From Nocardioides sp. SYSU D00038 (GTDB lineage: Bacteria; Actinomycetota; Actinomycetes; Propionibacteriales; Nocardioidaceae): a DNA stretch of 64,000 nucleotides. Location of the stretch: positions 1 through 64,000 of the forward strand of contig NZ_JAFFJT010000024.1 in the NCBI RefSeq assembly GCF_016924665.1, in the 5' to 3' direction. Shown piece by piece: positions 18,176 through 26,047 of this stretch; the stretch's first letter is position 1; every line of letters starts with the position of its first letter. The notes beneath the pieces are model-generated. The model was not told the origin of the DNA. It made no database searches and saw only the letters and a list, made by a program, of their open reading frames with translations. The translations under genes and the position numbers were made by a program.

Positions 18176-18254
18176 CCCCCCCCGCCCGCGGGCCCCCCCC
18201 CCCCCCCCCCCCCCCCGCCGCGGCTTTCCCCCCCCCCCCCCCCCCCCCCCCCCC
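18176..18254. repeat. Poly-C tract between convergent genes
   Basis: C runs of 8, 24 and 27 bases (18176-18183, 18193-18216, 18228-18254) are broken only by short G, A or T interruptions. The tract fills most of the 135-base gap between two stop codons. Runs this long are rare even in high-GC genomes and may be an assembly or base-calling artefact; if real, the G-rich strand could form quadruplexes and act as a terminator. Confidence 0.9.
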
Positions 18255-18266
18255 GCCGCGACCGGG

Positions 18267-20126
18267 TCAGAGGTGCCAGAGCCAGAACCCGGGGGAGTCG
18301 GCGGCGGGGAGGGTGACGACGCCGTCGTCGGCGACCAGGTCGGGGGTGCCGGCGCTCGGCTCGGTCGCGAGGACCAGCCGCCCGTCGGCGAACCCGAGCG
18401 GGCCGGCGGGCAGCCGCACCGCGGGGCCGGCCGCGCGCCGGGCCGCGGCCAGCAGCGAGCCCGACGGGTGCTCGCGCAGCCACACCAGCACGTCGTCGTC
18501 GACGTGCACCCAGCGCAGCCCGCCGCGCCGCAGGGCCGGGTGGTCGCGACGGGCCGCGGCCAGCGCGGCGTACGTCGCCAGGGTCTCGCGGTCCCAGCGA
18601 TCGGGGTGCTCCCACGGCATCGGGCGGCGGGAGTCCTCGCCGAGCACTCCCTCGAGGCCGATCTCGTCGCCGGCGAAGACCATCGGCACGCCCGGCAGGC
18701 CGAACTGGAGCCCGGCCGCGACCCGGTGGACGGCCGGGTCGAGCACCACGGTGCGGATCCGGGCGCTGTCGTGGGAGCCCAGGATGTTCCACGACGCCGA
18801 CGCCGAGTGCCAGCCGTAGCGGCCCTGCCACTCCGCCAGCGCCCGCTGGGTGGCCGGCCCCGACCGGCGCGGCACCGCGAGCGGGCGTCCGAACGGGCGG
18901 GCCGGGGAGTCGGGGTGGCGCAGCCACGACCACACCGGCCAGGAGAACCCGGAGTAGTTCATGGTGCCGTGCCAGCCGTCGCCGTCGATGTCGCGCGAGG
19001 CGTCGTGGTTGTGCTCGCCGATGACCAGCGCGTCCTCGCGCTCGGCGACCGCGGTGCGGCGTACGACCCGGGCGACCTCGTGGTTGACGTCGATCGCGCC
19101 GAGCCGCCCGGTCATGTTGGCGACGTCGATGCGCCAGCCGTCCACCGAGAACGGCGGCCGCAACCACCGCGCGACCACGCTGTCGGGGCCCTCGACCATC
19201 GCGGCGCGCAGCGCGGGGTCGGCGTGGTTGAGCTTCGGGAGGGTGCCGTGGCCCATCCAGCACTCGTAGGTGCCGTCGGGGCGGAAGTAGTACCAGGAGC
19301 GGGTCGGCGAGCCCGGGTCGGCCTGCGCCGACACGAACCACTCGTGGGTGTCGCCGGTGTGGTTGGTGGTGAGGTCGCCGAGCAGGTGCCAGCCGCGCTC
19401 GTGGACCGCGGCGCTGAGCCGGGCGTACGCCTCGTCGCCGCCGAGCAGCGGGTCGACGCCGTCGAAGGTGGAGGCGTTGTAGCGGTGGTTGCTCTCGCCC
19501 GGGAAGACCGGCGTCGTGTACACGATCGAAGCGCCCACCTCGGCCAGGTGGTCGAGGTGGTCGACGACGCCGTCGAGGTCGCCGCCGTAGAGCTGCAGCG
19601 GGGTGTCGGGGTCGGAGCCCTCGAAGACCACGGGGTCGTCCCACTCCGCCGGCGTGGCCCAGCCCGGCACCTCGCGCTCGGCGGCGGCCGCGCTGCGCGC
19701 GAACCGGTCGGGGAAGACCTGGTAGACGACGCCGTCGCGCCCCCAGTCGGGGGCGAGGTCGTAGGTGGTGACCTGGAAGTCGAAGGCGTCCGGCCCGTCG
19801 TGCTCGACCACGCCGGCGGCGGTCAGCCAGCGCTGGGTGCCGTCGGGCGAGGCGACCAGGAAGCGGTAGTGGGTGACCGGGTTGTGCACCGGCAGCCGGC
19901 CGAGCCACCACACCGCGTGGTCGTCGCGCTCCACGACCGCGCACGGGTGGAACACCGGCTCGGCGTCGTACGTCGTGCGGATCCACACCGACTCGACGGG
20001 GTCACCGGGCCAGGTGCGCACCCGCACCTCGACCTCGCTGCCGAGCAGCGGCGTCTCCTCGAGGAGGTACGTCGGGGAGCCGTCGTGGTGGGGCCGGTGG
20101 AGCAGGTGGTCGCTGGGGTCCGTCAT
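18267..20126 (-). CDS. Alpha-amylase family glycosidase (GH13, neopullulanase-like)
   Basis: The 619-residue enzyme has an N-terminal carbohydrate-binding-like beta domain (about 1-125) followed by a GH13 barrel. Catalytic blocks are visible: DLTTNHTGD (region I), GWRIDVAN with the nucleophile Asp, VIGEHNH with the acid/base Glu, and ILGSHDSAR with the transition-state Asp. The N-terminal domain plus GVVYQVFPDRFARS resembles cyclomaltodextrinase, neopullulanase or maltogenic amylase. No signal peptide is seen, so it probably acts on maltodextrins in the cytoplasm. Its start overlaps the stop of soxR by four bases, an unusual pairing. The upstream in-frame extension was rejected because it runs inside soxR. 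Confidence 0.9.
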   Translation of the reverse strand: MTDPSDHLLHRPHHDGSPTYLLEETPLLGSEVEVRVRTWPGDPVESVWIRTTYDAEPVFHPCAVVERDDHAVWWLGRLPVHNPVTHYRFLVASPDGTQRWLTAAGVVEHDGPDAFDFQVTTYDLAPDWGRDGVVYQVFPDRFARSAAAAEREVPGWATPAEWDDPVVFEGSDPDTPLQLYGGDLDGVVDHLDHLAEVGASIVYTTPVFPGESNHRYNASTFDGVDPLLGGDEAYARLSAAVHERGWHLLGDLTTNHTGDTHEWFVSAQADPGSPTRSWYYFRPDGTYECWMGHGTLPKLNHADPALRAAMVEGPDSVVARWLRPPFSVDGWRIDVANMTGRLGAIDVNHEVARVVRRTAVAEREDALVIGEHNHDASRDIDGDGWHGTMNYSGFSWPVWSWLRHPDSPARPFGRPLAVPRRSGPATQRALAEWQGRYGWHSASASWNILGSHDSARIRTVVLDPAVHRVAAGLQFGLPGVPMVFAGDEIGLEGVLGEDSRRPMPWEHPDRWDRETLATYAALAAARRDHPALRRGGLRWVHVDDDVLVWLREHPSGSLLAAARRAAGPAVRLPAGPLGFADGRLVLATEPSAGTPDLVADDGVVTLPAADSPGFWLWHL

Positions 20127-20566
20127 CGGGTCGCGCCCTCGGGTCGCAGCAGCACCGCTCCGGGTCCCTGGGCGGCGGCGACGTCGCCGGGGTTGAGCAG
20201 CGCGCAGCTGCGCAGGCTCAGGCAGCCGCAGCCGATGCACCCGTCGAGCCGGTCGCGCAGCAGCTCGATCCGCCGGATCTGCTCGTCGAGCCGCGGCCGC
20301 CAGGCCTTGCTGAGCCGGTGCCAGTCGCTCTTGGTAGGGGTGCGGCCGTCGGGCAGCGTCGAGAGCGCCGCCCCGATCTCCTCCAGGCTCAGCCCGACCT
20401 GCTGGGCGGTGCGGATGAACGCCACCCGCCGCAGCGTCGACTGCTCGTAGCGGCGCTGGTTGCCCGCCGTGCGCACCGAGGAGATCAGGCCGCGGTCCTC
20501 GTAGAACCGCAGCGCCGACGGCGCCACCCCGGAGCGCTCGGCCAGGTGGCCGATGGTGATCTGCAT
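20123..20566 (-). CDS. soxR: Redox-sensitive transcriptional activator SoxR
   Basis: The 147-residue MerR-family regulator has an N-terminal winged helix (ITIGHLAERSGVAPSALRFYE), a dimerisation helix, and the SoxR [2Fe-2S] cluster motif CIGCGCLSLRSC (Cys110, 113, 115, 121). By family knowledge it senses redox-active compounds or superoxide through the cluster. The ATG at 20566 gives the normal length; GAGGCT on the reverse strand ends 6 nt upstream. It is divergent from the SDR gene with a KstR-like palindrome in the gap, and it is co-transcribed with the amylase gene. Confidence 0.95.
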   Translation of the reverse strand: MQITIGHLAERSGVAPSALRFYEDRGLISSVRTAGNQRRYEQSTLRRVAFIRTAQQVGLSLEEIGAALSTLPDGRTPTKSDWHRLSKAWRPRLDEQIRRIELLRDRLDGCIGCGCLSLRSCALLNPGDVAAAQGPGAVLLRPEGATR

Positions 20567-20633
20567 GCGTCCAGCCTCACCGACCGGCGGGGACGGCCTC
20601 AAGTCGGGTGGACTTTTGCGACGCGCACCACAT

Positions 20634-20649
20634 CTAGAACACGTTCTAG
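20634..20649. promoter_or_regulatory. KstR-like operator 3, perfect 16-bp palindrome
   Basis: CTAGAACACGTTCTAG is a perfect palindrome whose core TAGAACACGTTCTA (20635-20648) fits TnnAACnnGTTnnA fully. It ends 8 bases before the -10 TAGGTT (20658-20663) of the SDR gene, so a bound repressor would overlap the promoter. Confidence 0.75.
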
Positions 20650-20669
20650 TCGTGCGGTAGGTTGCCGCC

Positions 20670-21395
20670 ATGCCAGACACCACCGCGCCCCGCGTCGTCG
20701 TCGTCACCGGAGCCGCCTCGGGCATCGGGTTCGCCACCGCCGAGCTGTTCCGCGACGAGGGGGCTACCGTCTTCGGCCTCGACATCGCGCCGACCGTTCC
20801 CGACGGGGTCACCTACGTGGAGTGCAACGTCGGGTCCAAGGAGTCGGTGGACGCCGCGATCGCCCGCTGCGCCGGGGGTGGCCGGATCGACGTGCTGGCC
20901 AACGTCGCCGGCATCGTGCAGTTCGGGCGCTTCGAGCAGATCAGCGAGGCGGAGTTCGACCGCGTGCACGCCGTCGACCTCAAGGGCCCGTTCCTCACCA
21001 TGCAGGCGGCGCTGCCCCACCTCCGCGCGGCCGGCGGCAACATCGTCAACGTCTCGTCGGTCGCCGGCAACGTCGCCCAGCCCTACGCCACGGCGTACGC
21101 CGCCGCCAAGGGTGGGCTGACCCAGCTCACCAAGGCGCTGGCGCTCGAGCTCTCGCCCGAGAACATCCGGGTCAACGCGATCTGCCCCGGCACCGTCGAC
21201 ACCCCGATCGTGTCCCACGTCGCGAGCATCTTCCCGCCCGACCTCGACCCCCGCGTCGCCGACCGGTTGATGATGATGCTCCCCGGCCCGGCCATCGCGC
21301 CCGCCGAGATCGGCCAGGCCATCGTCTACCTCGCCTCGCCGGCCGCCCGGATGATCACCGGCGCCGTGCTGGCCTTCGACGGCGGCATGAGCTGA
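20670..21395 (+). CDS. Short-chain dehydrogenase/reductase
   Basis: The 241-residue classical SDR has the cofactor motif TGAASGIG (13-20), an Asp after beta2 (LDIAPT) that favours NAD, NVAGIV, and the catalytic Ser in NVSSVAG with Tyr and Lys in YAAAKGG. It should oxidise a secondary alcohol or reduce a ketone; many such SDRs act on steroids or acyl-CoA intermediates. The perfect KstR-like palindrome upstream supports a steroid or lipid role but does not prove it. The ATG lies 6 nt after the -10, so the message is likely leaderless and monocistronic. Confidence 0.92.
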   Translation: MPDTTAPRVVVVTGAASGIGFATAELFRDEGATVFGLDIAPTVPDGVTYVECNVGSKESVDAAIARCAGGGRIDVLANVAGIVQFGRFEQISEAEFDRVHAVDLKGPFLTMQAALPHLRAAGGNIVNVSSVAGNVAQPYATAYAAAKGGLTQLTKALALELSPENIRVNAICPGTVDTPIVSHVASIFPPDLDPRVADRLMMMLPGPAIAPAEIGQAIVYLASPAARMITGAVLAFDGGMS

Positions 21396-21407
21396 GGCCC
21401 GCCCCGG

Positions 21408-21430
21408 CGGCTCGAGTCCTCGCCGAGCCG
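21408..21430 (+). terminator. Possible hairpin terminator after the SDR gene
   Basis: Arms CGGCTCG (21408-21414) and CGAGCCG (21424-21430) form a 7-bp stem with a 9-base loop 13 bases after the SDR stop, followed by TCGTTAATC. Confidence 0.4.
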
Positions 21431-21441
21431 TCGTTAATCAA

Positions 21442-21516
21442 CGCCGGGTCGGCGTAGCACGGTGACAGCAAGCGCCGGGTCGGCGTGCTCGGACGTCGAC
21501 AGGCGCCGGGTCGGCG
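21442..21516. repeat. Three direct repeats with exact 31-bp spacing
   Basis: CGCCGGGTCGGCG occurs at 21442-21454, 21473-21485 and 21504-21516, each start 31 bases after the last. Each unit is itself a small inverted repeat (CGCC...GGCG). The spacers differ. The array lies just upstream of tRNA-Thr. Its role is unknown. Confidence 0.8.
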
Positions 21517-21555
21517 AGACCAGGGCGCGCGCGCCTAGGATGACGGGCGCACCCG

Positions 21556-21631
21556 GCCGGTGTAGCTCAGTTGGTAGAGCGCCTCTCTTGTAAAGAGGAT
21601 GTCGCGGGTTCGACTCCTGTCACCGGCTCCA
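21556..21631 (+). tRNA. tRNA-Thr (anticodon TGT)
   Basis: The 76-base sequence folds as a cloverleaf: acceptor GCCGGTG with CACCGGC, D arm AGCTCAGTTGGTAGAGC, anticodon stem CCTCT and AGAGG around loop CTTGTAA, T arm GCGGGTTCGACTCCTGT, and an encoded CCA end after discriminator T. The anticodon TGT reads ACA and, by wobble, other Thr codons. A -10-like TAGGAT (21535-21540) precedes it. Confidence 0.97.
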
Positions 21632-21652
21632 GCCCAGTCGTCGGCCTAGTCG

Positions 21653-22504
21653 TCAGCGCAGCCGGCGCGCCTCGAACCGGGCGGGCGGGTCGGCGATGGC
21701 GTCCTGGGCGGCGACCAGCTGGATCTCGCGGGTGCCGGCCGCGATGGTGGCCTCGAGGATCGCGAAGACCGTCGACGTCGTGCGCACCAGGGCCGCCTCG
21801 GGGGAGCCGGTGGTGGTCAGGTGGGCGAGGTAGAGCGCGGCGGTGACGTCGCCGCAGCCGTTGGGCGCGATCGGCAGCAGCGGGGTGGTCACGGCCCAGG
21901 CGCCCTCGTCGGAGACGGCCACGACCTCCAGCGAGCCCTCGGGCACCTCGTCGTGGAGCACCGAGGTCACCAGCACCTGCCGCGGCCCGCGGTCGCGGAC
22001 GACGTCGACCGCGGCCAGCACCTCGGCCACCGTGCGCGTCTCGGTGCCGGCGAGGAAGTCGAGCTCGAAGTGGTTGGGGGTCACGACGTCGGCCGCGGGG
22101 ACGACGGTGTCGCGCATGAACTCGGGGATGCCCGGCCGCACGAACATGCCGCGCCCCACGTCGCCCATCACCGGGTCGCAGCAGTAGACGGCGTCGGGGT
22201 TGGCGGCCTTGACCTTCGCGACCGCGTCGAGCACGACCGCGCCCACCGCGGGGTCGCCCTGGTAGCCCGAGAGCACGGCGTCGGCCTGGCCGAGCACGCC
22301 GCGGTCCTCGATGCCAGCGATCACGTCGGCCACGTCGGCGGGCGCGAGCAGCGGGCCGCGCCAGGCGCCGTAGCCGGTGTGGTTGGAGAAGTGGACGGTG
22401 ATCACCGGCCACACCTCGTGGCCGAGCCGCTGGAGGGGGAAGACCGCCGCGGAGTTGCCCACGTGGCCGTAGGCCACCGACGACTGGATGGAGAGGATCT
22501 GCAC
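21653..22504 (-). CDS. pdxY: Pyridoxal kinase (PdxY/PdxK type)
   Basis: The 283-residue ribokinase-fold enzyme phosphorylates pyridoxal, salvaging vitamin B6 to PLP. It starts MQILSIQSSVAYGHVGNSAAVFPLQRLG, typical of PdxY, and has the substrate segment FSNHTGYGAWRG, a metal region DPVMGD, TPNHFEL and the catalytic anion-hole motif NGCGDVTAAL. GTG 22504 was chosen because the conserved N-terminus begins there and GAGGAT ends 6 nt upstream. It is convergent with the tRNA gene and stands alone. Confidence 0.93.
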   Translation of the reverse strand: MQILSIQSSVAYGHVGNSAAVFPLQRLGHEVWPVITVHFSNHTGYGAWRGPLLAPADVADVIAGIEDRGVLGQADAVLSGYQGDPAVGAVVLDAVAKVKAANPDAVYCCDPVMGDVGRGMFVRPGIPEFMRDTVVPAADVVTPNHFELDFLAGTETRTVAEVLAAVDVVRDRGPRQVLVTSVLHDEVPEGSLEVVAVSDEGAWAVTTPLLPIAPNGCGDVTAALYLAHLTTTGSPEAALVRTTSTVFAILEATIAAGTREIQLVAAQDAIADPPARFEARRLR

Positions 22505-22557
22505 GGCCCCATCCTCGCAGGCCTCGCCGCCAGCTCGGAGCAGTCACTGGCTCTGGT

Positions 22558-22659
22558 CTCGTGACACGTCGCGGTCGCCGTCGCTCCGCTCCGGCGTCCG
22601 CCGACGCCCTCGTGACGCGTCGCGGTCGCCGTCGCTCCGCTCCGGCGTCCGCCGACGCC
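22558..22659. repeat. Two tandem 51-bp direct repeats
   Basis: Two near-identical 51-base units (22558-22608 and 22609-22659) begin CTCGTGAC and end GCCGACGCC; they differ at one base (ACACG versus ACGCG). They sit between divergent pdxY and the GMC oxidoreductase gene. No frame or known element explains them. Confidence 0.85.
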
Positions 22660-22675
22660 CTCGACCTCCTCGCTG

Positions 22676-22715
22676 GTCAGTGACCGCTCCTCGCAAGCTC
22701 GGAGCAGTCACTGGC
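22676..22715. repeat. Inverted repeat (stem-loop) and displaced copy
   Basis: GTCAGTGACCGCTCC (22676-22690) pairs with GGAGCAGTCACTGGC (22701-22715) around a short loop, with one mismatch. The right arm with its flank (AGCTCGGAGCAGTCACTGGC) occurs again at 22532-22551, so the 51-bp tandem is bracketed by copies of the same sequence. Confidence 0.7.
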
Positions 22716-22724
22716 TCGGACAAC

Positions 22725-22738
22725 TAGAACACGTTACA
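22725..22738. promoter_or_regulatory. KstR-like operator 4 (upstream of GMC oxidoreductase)
   Basis: TAGAACACGTTACA matches TnnAACnnGTTnnA at every fixed position, flanked by AAC and GTT as in the other boxes. It lies 62 bases before the chosen ATG at 22800, or 13 before an in-frame GTG at 22752. Confidence 0.6.
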
Positions 22739-22799
22739 GTTACGGCGATCTGTGGCTGGGGACACATTCCACCGGTATGTGAGCGAGCGAGGACGGCGA

Positions 22800-24425
22800 A
22801 TGGCCAAGAAGTACAGCACCGAGGCGGACTACGTGGTCGTGGGCTCGGGCAGCTCCGGTGCGGCGGTCGCCGGCCGGCTGGCGGAGTCGGGGGCGAGCGT
22901 GATCGTGCTCGAGGCCGGCAAGTCCGACAACCAGTTCCTGGTGAAGAAGCCCGGGATGATCGGGCCGATGCACGCCGAGCCCAAGATCAAGGCGCTCAAC
23001 GACTGGGGCTACTACTCGGTGCCGCAGAAGCACCTCCTCGACCGCAAGATGCCCACGCCCCGCGGCAAGGTGCTCGGCGGCTCGAGCTCGGTCAACGGCA
23101 TGGTCTACGTCCGCGGCAACCGCGCCAACTACGACTCCTGGGCGGCCGAGGGCAACACCGGGTGGGACGCCGACAGCGTCAACGGGGCCTACCGCAAGAT
23201 GGAGGACTTCGAGGACGGCGCCAACGAGTACCGCGGCGCCGGCGGTCCGATCCGGATCACCCGCAACAAGACGCCGCAGGAGGGCTCGCTGCAGTTCCTG
23301 CAGGCGACCGCCGACGTCACCGGCTGCGAGATCCTCGACGACTACAACGGCGCGTCCCAGGAGGGCGTCAGCCGGATGCAGCAGAACGCCGCCGACGGCC
23401 TGCGCTACAGCGCCTCGCGCGGCTACATCCACCACCTCGCGCCGCAGAGCCTCGAGGTGCAGACCCAGGTGCTGGTCACCAAGGTCAACATCGAGAACGG
23501 TCGCGCCACCGGCGTGCAGGTCACCGACAAGGACGGCACCACCCGGACCGTCCGCGCGGGCAAGGAGGTCATCCTGTCCGCCGGCTTCGTGGGCTCCGCC
23601 CAGCTGCTGATGCTCTCCGGGGTCGGCCACGCCCAGCACCTCAAGGACCACGGCATCCAGGTGCTGGCCGACCTGCCGGTCGGCGACAACCTCCACGACC
23701 ACATGTTCCACGCGCTGACCTTCCACGCGACCTCGTCGCAGATGCGCGGCAACGCCTTCTTCTTCGCCAAGGGGGTGGCGAAGGAGGTGGTGCGCCCGGG
23801 CCGGACCTTCCTGGCCAACTCGGTCTTCGAGGTGCTGGCGTTCCTCAAGACCTCGCAGGCCACCAACAACGTGCCCGACCTCCAGCTGCACCTGCTGCCG
23901 TGGTCGTACGTCTCTCCCAACCAGGACGAGCCGATCCGCCACGAGGTCGACCCGCGCCCGGCCCTCACCGTGCTGACGACGCTGATCTACCCCAAGAGCC
24001 GCGGCACCCTGCGGCTGTCGTCGGCCGACCCCACGGCGGCACCGCTCATCGACTACCAGTACCTCGCCGAGTCGGCCGACCTCGACCTGCTCGTCGAGGG
24101 CTCCGAGCTGGTCCGCGAGATCTTCGCCGGCTCGGCGTTCAAGGGCGCGGTCAAGGGCGAGATCCACCCCGGCAACCAGCTGCGAGGCAGCGAGCTGCGC
24201 CAGGCGATCCTCAACCGGGCCACGTCGGTCTACCACGGCGTCGGCACCTGCCGGATGGGCGTCGACGAGCTGGCGGTCGTCACCCCCGAGCTCAAGGTCC
24301 GCGGCGTCGAGGGGCTGCGGGTCGCCGACGCCTCGATCATGCCGTCGATCACCGGCGGCAACACCAACGCGCCGGCGATCATGATCGGCGAGCGCGCGGC
24401 CGACCTGATCCTCGGGAGGGGCTGA
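22800..24425 (+). CDS. GMC family FAD-dependent alcohol oxidoreductase
   Basis: The 541-residue flavoprotein belongs to the choline dehydrogenase branch of GMC enzymes. It has the FAD loop VVGSGSSGAAVAGRLAE near the N-terminus, GMC signature 1 GKVLGGSSSVNGMVYVRGN, signature 2 GFVGSAQLLMLSGVG, the catalytic His in SVYHGVGTCRMG and an Asn in GGNTNAPAIMIGERAAD. It should oxidise a primary or secondary alcohol; the substrate is unknown. ATG 22800 has a GAGGAC ribosome site 8 bases upstream; a GTG at 22752 would add 16 residues and would suit a start just behind the operator. The ALDH gene starts one base after its stop, so the two probably act in sequence. Confidence 0.92.
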   Translation: MAKKYSTEADYVVVGSGSSGAAVAGRLAESGASVIVLEAGKSDNQFLVKKPGMIGPMHAEPKIKALNDWGYYSVPQKHLLDRKMPTPRGKVLGGSSSVNGMVYVRGNRANYDSWAAEGNTGWDADSVNGAYRKMEDFEDGANEYRGAGGPIRITRNKTPQEGSLQFLQATADVTGCEILDDYNGASQEGVSRMQQNAADGLRYSASRGYIHHLAPQSLEVQTQVLVTKVNIENGRATGVQVTDKDGTTRTVRAGKEVILSAGFVGSAQLLMLSGVGHAQHLKDHGIQVLADLPVGDNLHDHMFHALTFHATSSQMRGNAFFFAKGVAKEVVRPGRTFLANSVFEVLAFLKTSQATNNVPDLQLHLLPWSYVSPNQDEPIRHEVDPRPALTVLTTLIYPKSRGTLRLSSADPTAAPLIDYQYLAESADLDLLVEGSELVREIFAGSAFKGAVKGEIHPGNQLRGSELRQAILNRATSVYHGVGTCRMGVDELAVVTPELKVRGVEGLRVADASIMPSITGGNTNAPAIMIGERAADLILGRG

Positions 24426-24426
24426 C

Positions 24427-26001
24427 ATGACGATCGCCCCGCAGCGGCTGGCCCGCCCCGCCTCGATCACCGACCGGTTCCTCCAGGGGCTCGTGTCCCG
24501 GGTGCAGGGCTCGGCCGCCCCGCCCTGGCCGCTCACCGAGGTCTACACCGGCGAGGTCCTGGTCGACCTGCCGCAGTCGACGCCCACCGACATCGAGCGG
24601 GCTTTCGCGGCGGCCCGGGCGGCGCAGGTCGAGTGGGCGGCGCGCCCGCTCAGGGCCCGGCTGGAGGTGTTCAAGCGGGCGCACACGATCTTCCTCGACA
24701 ACGCTCACCTCACCACCGACCTGATCCAGGTCGAGAGCGGCAAGAACCGCCGGATGGCGATCGAGGAGACCTGCGACCCGGTGATGGTGATGAGCCACTA
24801 CCTCAAGCGGGCACCCAAGCTGCTGGCCCCGGTCAAGCGCGGCGGGCCGGTGCCGTTCCTCACCACCTCCACCGAGATCCGCCAGCCCAAGGGCGTGGTC
24901 GCGATCATCGCGCCGTGGAACTTCCCGTTCGCGACCGGCATCTCCGACGCGATCTCGGCGCTGATGGCCGGCAACGCGATCGTGCTCAAGCCCGACAACA
25001 AGACCGCACTCTCGCCGCTGCACGGCATCGCGATGCTCGAGGAGGCGGGGCTGCCGAAGGGACTGTTCCAGGTCGTCTGCGGCGAGGGCCCGGACGTCGG
25101 CCCGACGCTGATCGACAACGCCAACTACGTCATGTTCACCGGCTCGACGGCCACCGGCCGGGTGATCGGCGAGCGGGCCGGGCGCAACCTGATCGGCTGC
25201 TGCCTCGAGCTGGGTGGCAAGAACCCGATGCTCGTGCTCGAGGACGCCGACCTCGACGACGTCGTGCAGGGCGCGATCTTCGGCGCGTTCGGCAACACCG
25301 GTCAGATCTGCATGCACATCGAGCGGATGTACCTCCCCGAGTCGCGCTACGAGGAGTTCAAGGCGAAGTTCGTGGCGGCCACCGAGGCGCTCGACGTGCG
25401 GGCGGCGTACGACTTCGGGCCCGACCTCGGGTCGCTGGTCTCGCCCGACCACGTGGAGCGGGTCAAGGCGCACGTCGACGACGCCGTCGCCAAGGGCGCG
25501 ACCGTGCTCACCGGCGGTCGGCCCCGTCCCGACCTCGGCCCGGCGTTCTTCGAGCCCACCATCCTCGAGGGGGTCACCACCGAGATGCTCTGCGGCGTCA
25601 CCGAGACGTTCGGGCCGGTGGTGGCGCTGCACCCCTACCGCACCGTCGACGAGGCGGTGGCGCTGGCCAACGACACCGACTACGGCCTCAACGCCTCGGT
25701 CTGGGGCGGCGACGTCGAGGCCGCCGCGGCCGTGGGTCGACGGATCGAGTCGGGCAACGTCAACATCAACGACATCCTGGCCACGGCCTTCGCCTCCAAG
25801 GGCACGCCGTCCGGTGGGGTCAAGCAGTCCGGCGTCGGGGCCCGCCACGGCGACCAGGGGCTGCTCAAGTACACCGACGTGCAGAACCTCGCAGTGCTCA
25901 AGAAACAGGTGATGGGCGCCCGCCCGGGCCAGGACTACGACGCCTACGTCAAGGGGATGCTCGGCGGGCTGCGGATGATGCGGCGCACCCGGATCCGCTG
26001 A
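24427..26001 (+). CDS. NAD(P)-dependent aldehyde dehydrogenase (succinate-semialdehyde DH-like)
   Basis: The 524-residue ALDH has IIAPWNFPF, the KPDN cofactor lysine, FTGSTATGRVIGERAG, the general-base Glu in CCLELGGKNPM and the catalytic Cys in FGNTGQICMHIERM. It converts an aldehyde to a carboxylic acid. Its overall form resembles SSADH-type enzymes (GabD2), but with the GMC oxidase directly upstream it more likely takes that enzyme's aldehyde product. It is expected to share the KstR-like control of the pair. Confidence 0.92.
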   Translation: MTIAPQRLARPASITDRFLQGLVSRVQGSAAPPWPLTEVYTGEVLVDLPQSTPTDIERAFAAARAAQVEWAARPLRARLEVFKRAHTIFLDNAHLTTDLIQVESGKNRRMAIEETCDPVMVMSHYLKRAPKLLAPVKRGGPVPFLTTSTEIRQPKGVVAIIAPWNFPFATGISDAISALMAGNAIVLKPDNKTALSPLHGIAMLEEAGLPKGLFQVVCGEGPDVGPTLIDNANYVMFTGSTATGRVIGERAGRNLIGCCLELGGKNPMLVLEDADLDDVVQGAIFGAFGNTGQICMHIERMYLPESRYEEFKAKFVAATEALDVRAAYDFGPDLGSLVSPDHVERVKAHVDDAVAKGATVLTGGRPRPDLGPAFFEPTILEGVTTEMLCGVTETFGPVVALHPYRTVDEAVALANDTDYGLNASVWGGDVEAAAAVGRRIESGNVNINDILATAFASKGTPSGGVKQSGVGARHGDQGLLKYTDVQNLAVLKKQVMGARPGQDYDAYVKGMLGGLRMMRRTRIR

Positions 26002-26047
26002 CCGGCAGCTCCTGACCGGCGGCGCCGGTAGGTGGCAGGGTGGGCGC

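Noticed and set aside
18176..18254. Poly-C tract as a coding repeat of the convergent genes
   Set aside because: Both neighbouring genes stop before it, at 18131 and 18267; reading through it would only give Gly or Pro runs.
21442..21516. Possible CRISPR array
   Set aside because: Repeats are 13 bases, spacers about 18, only three units and no cas genes in the window.
22558..22659. Possible CRISPR or IS end
   Set aside because: Units abut with no spacers; no transposase or target duplication is seen.
22800..24425. Naming the GMC enzyme cholesterol oxidase
   Set aside because: The motifs fit the choline dehydrogenase branch and nothing in the sequence fixes a steroid substrate; only the operator suggests it.
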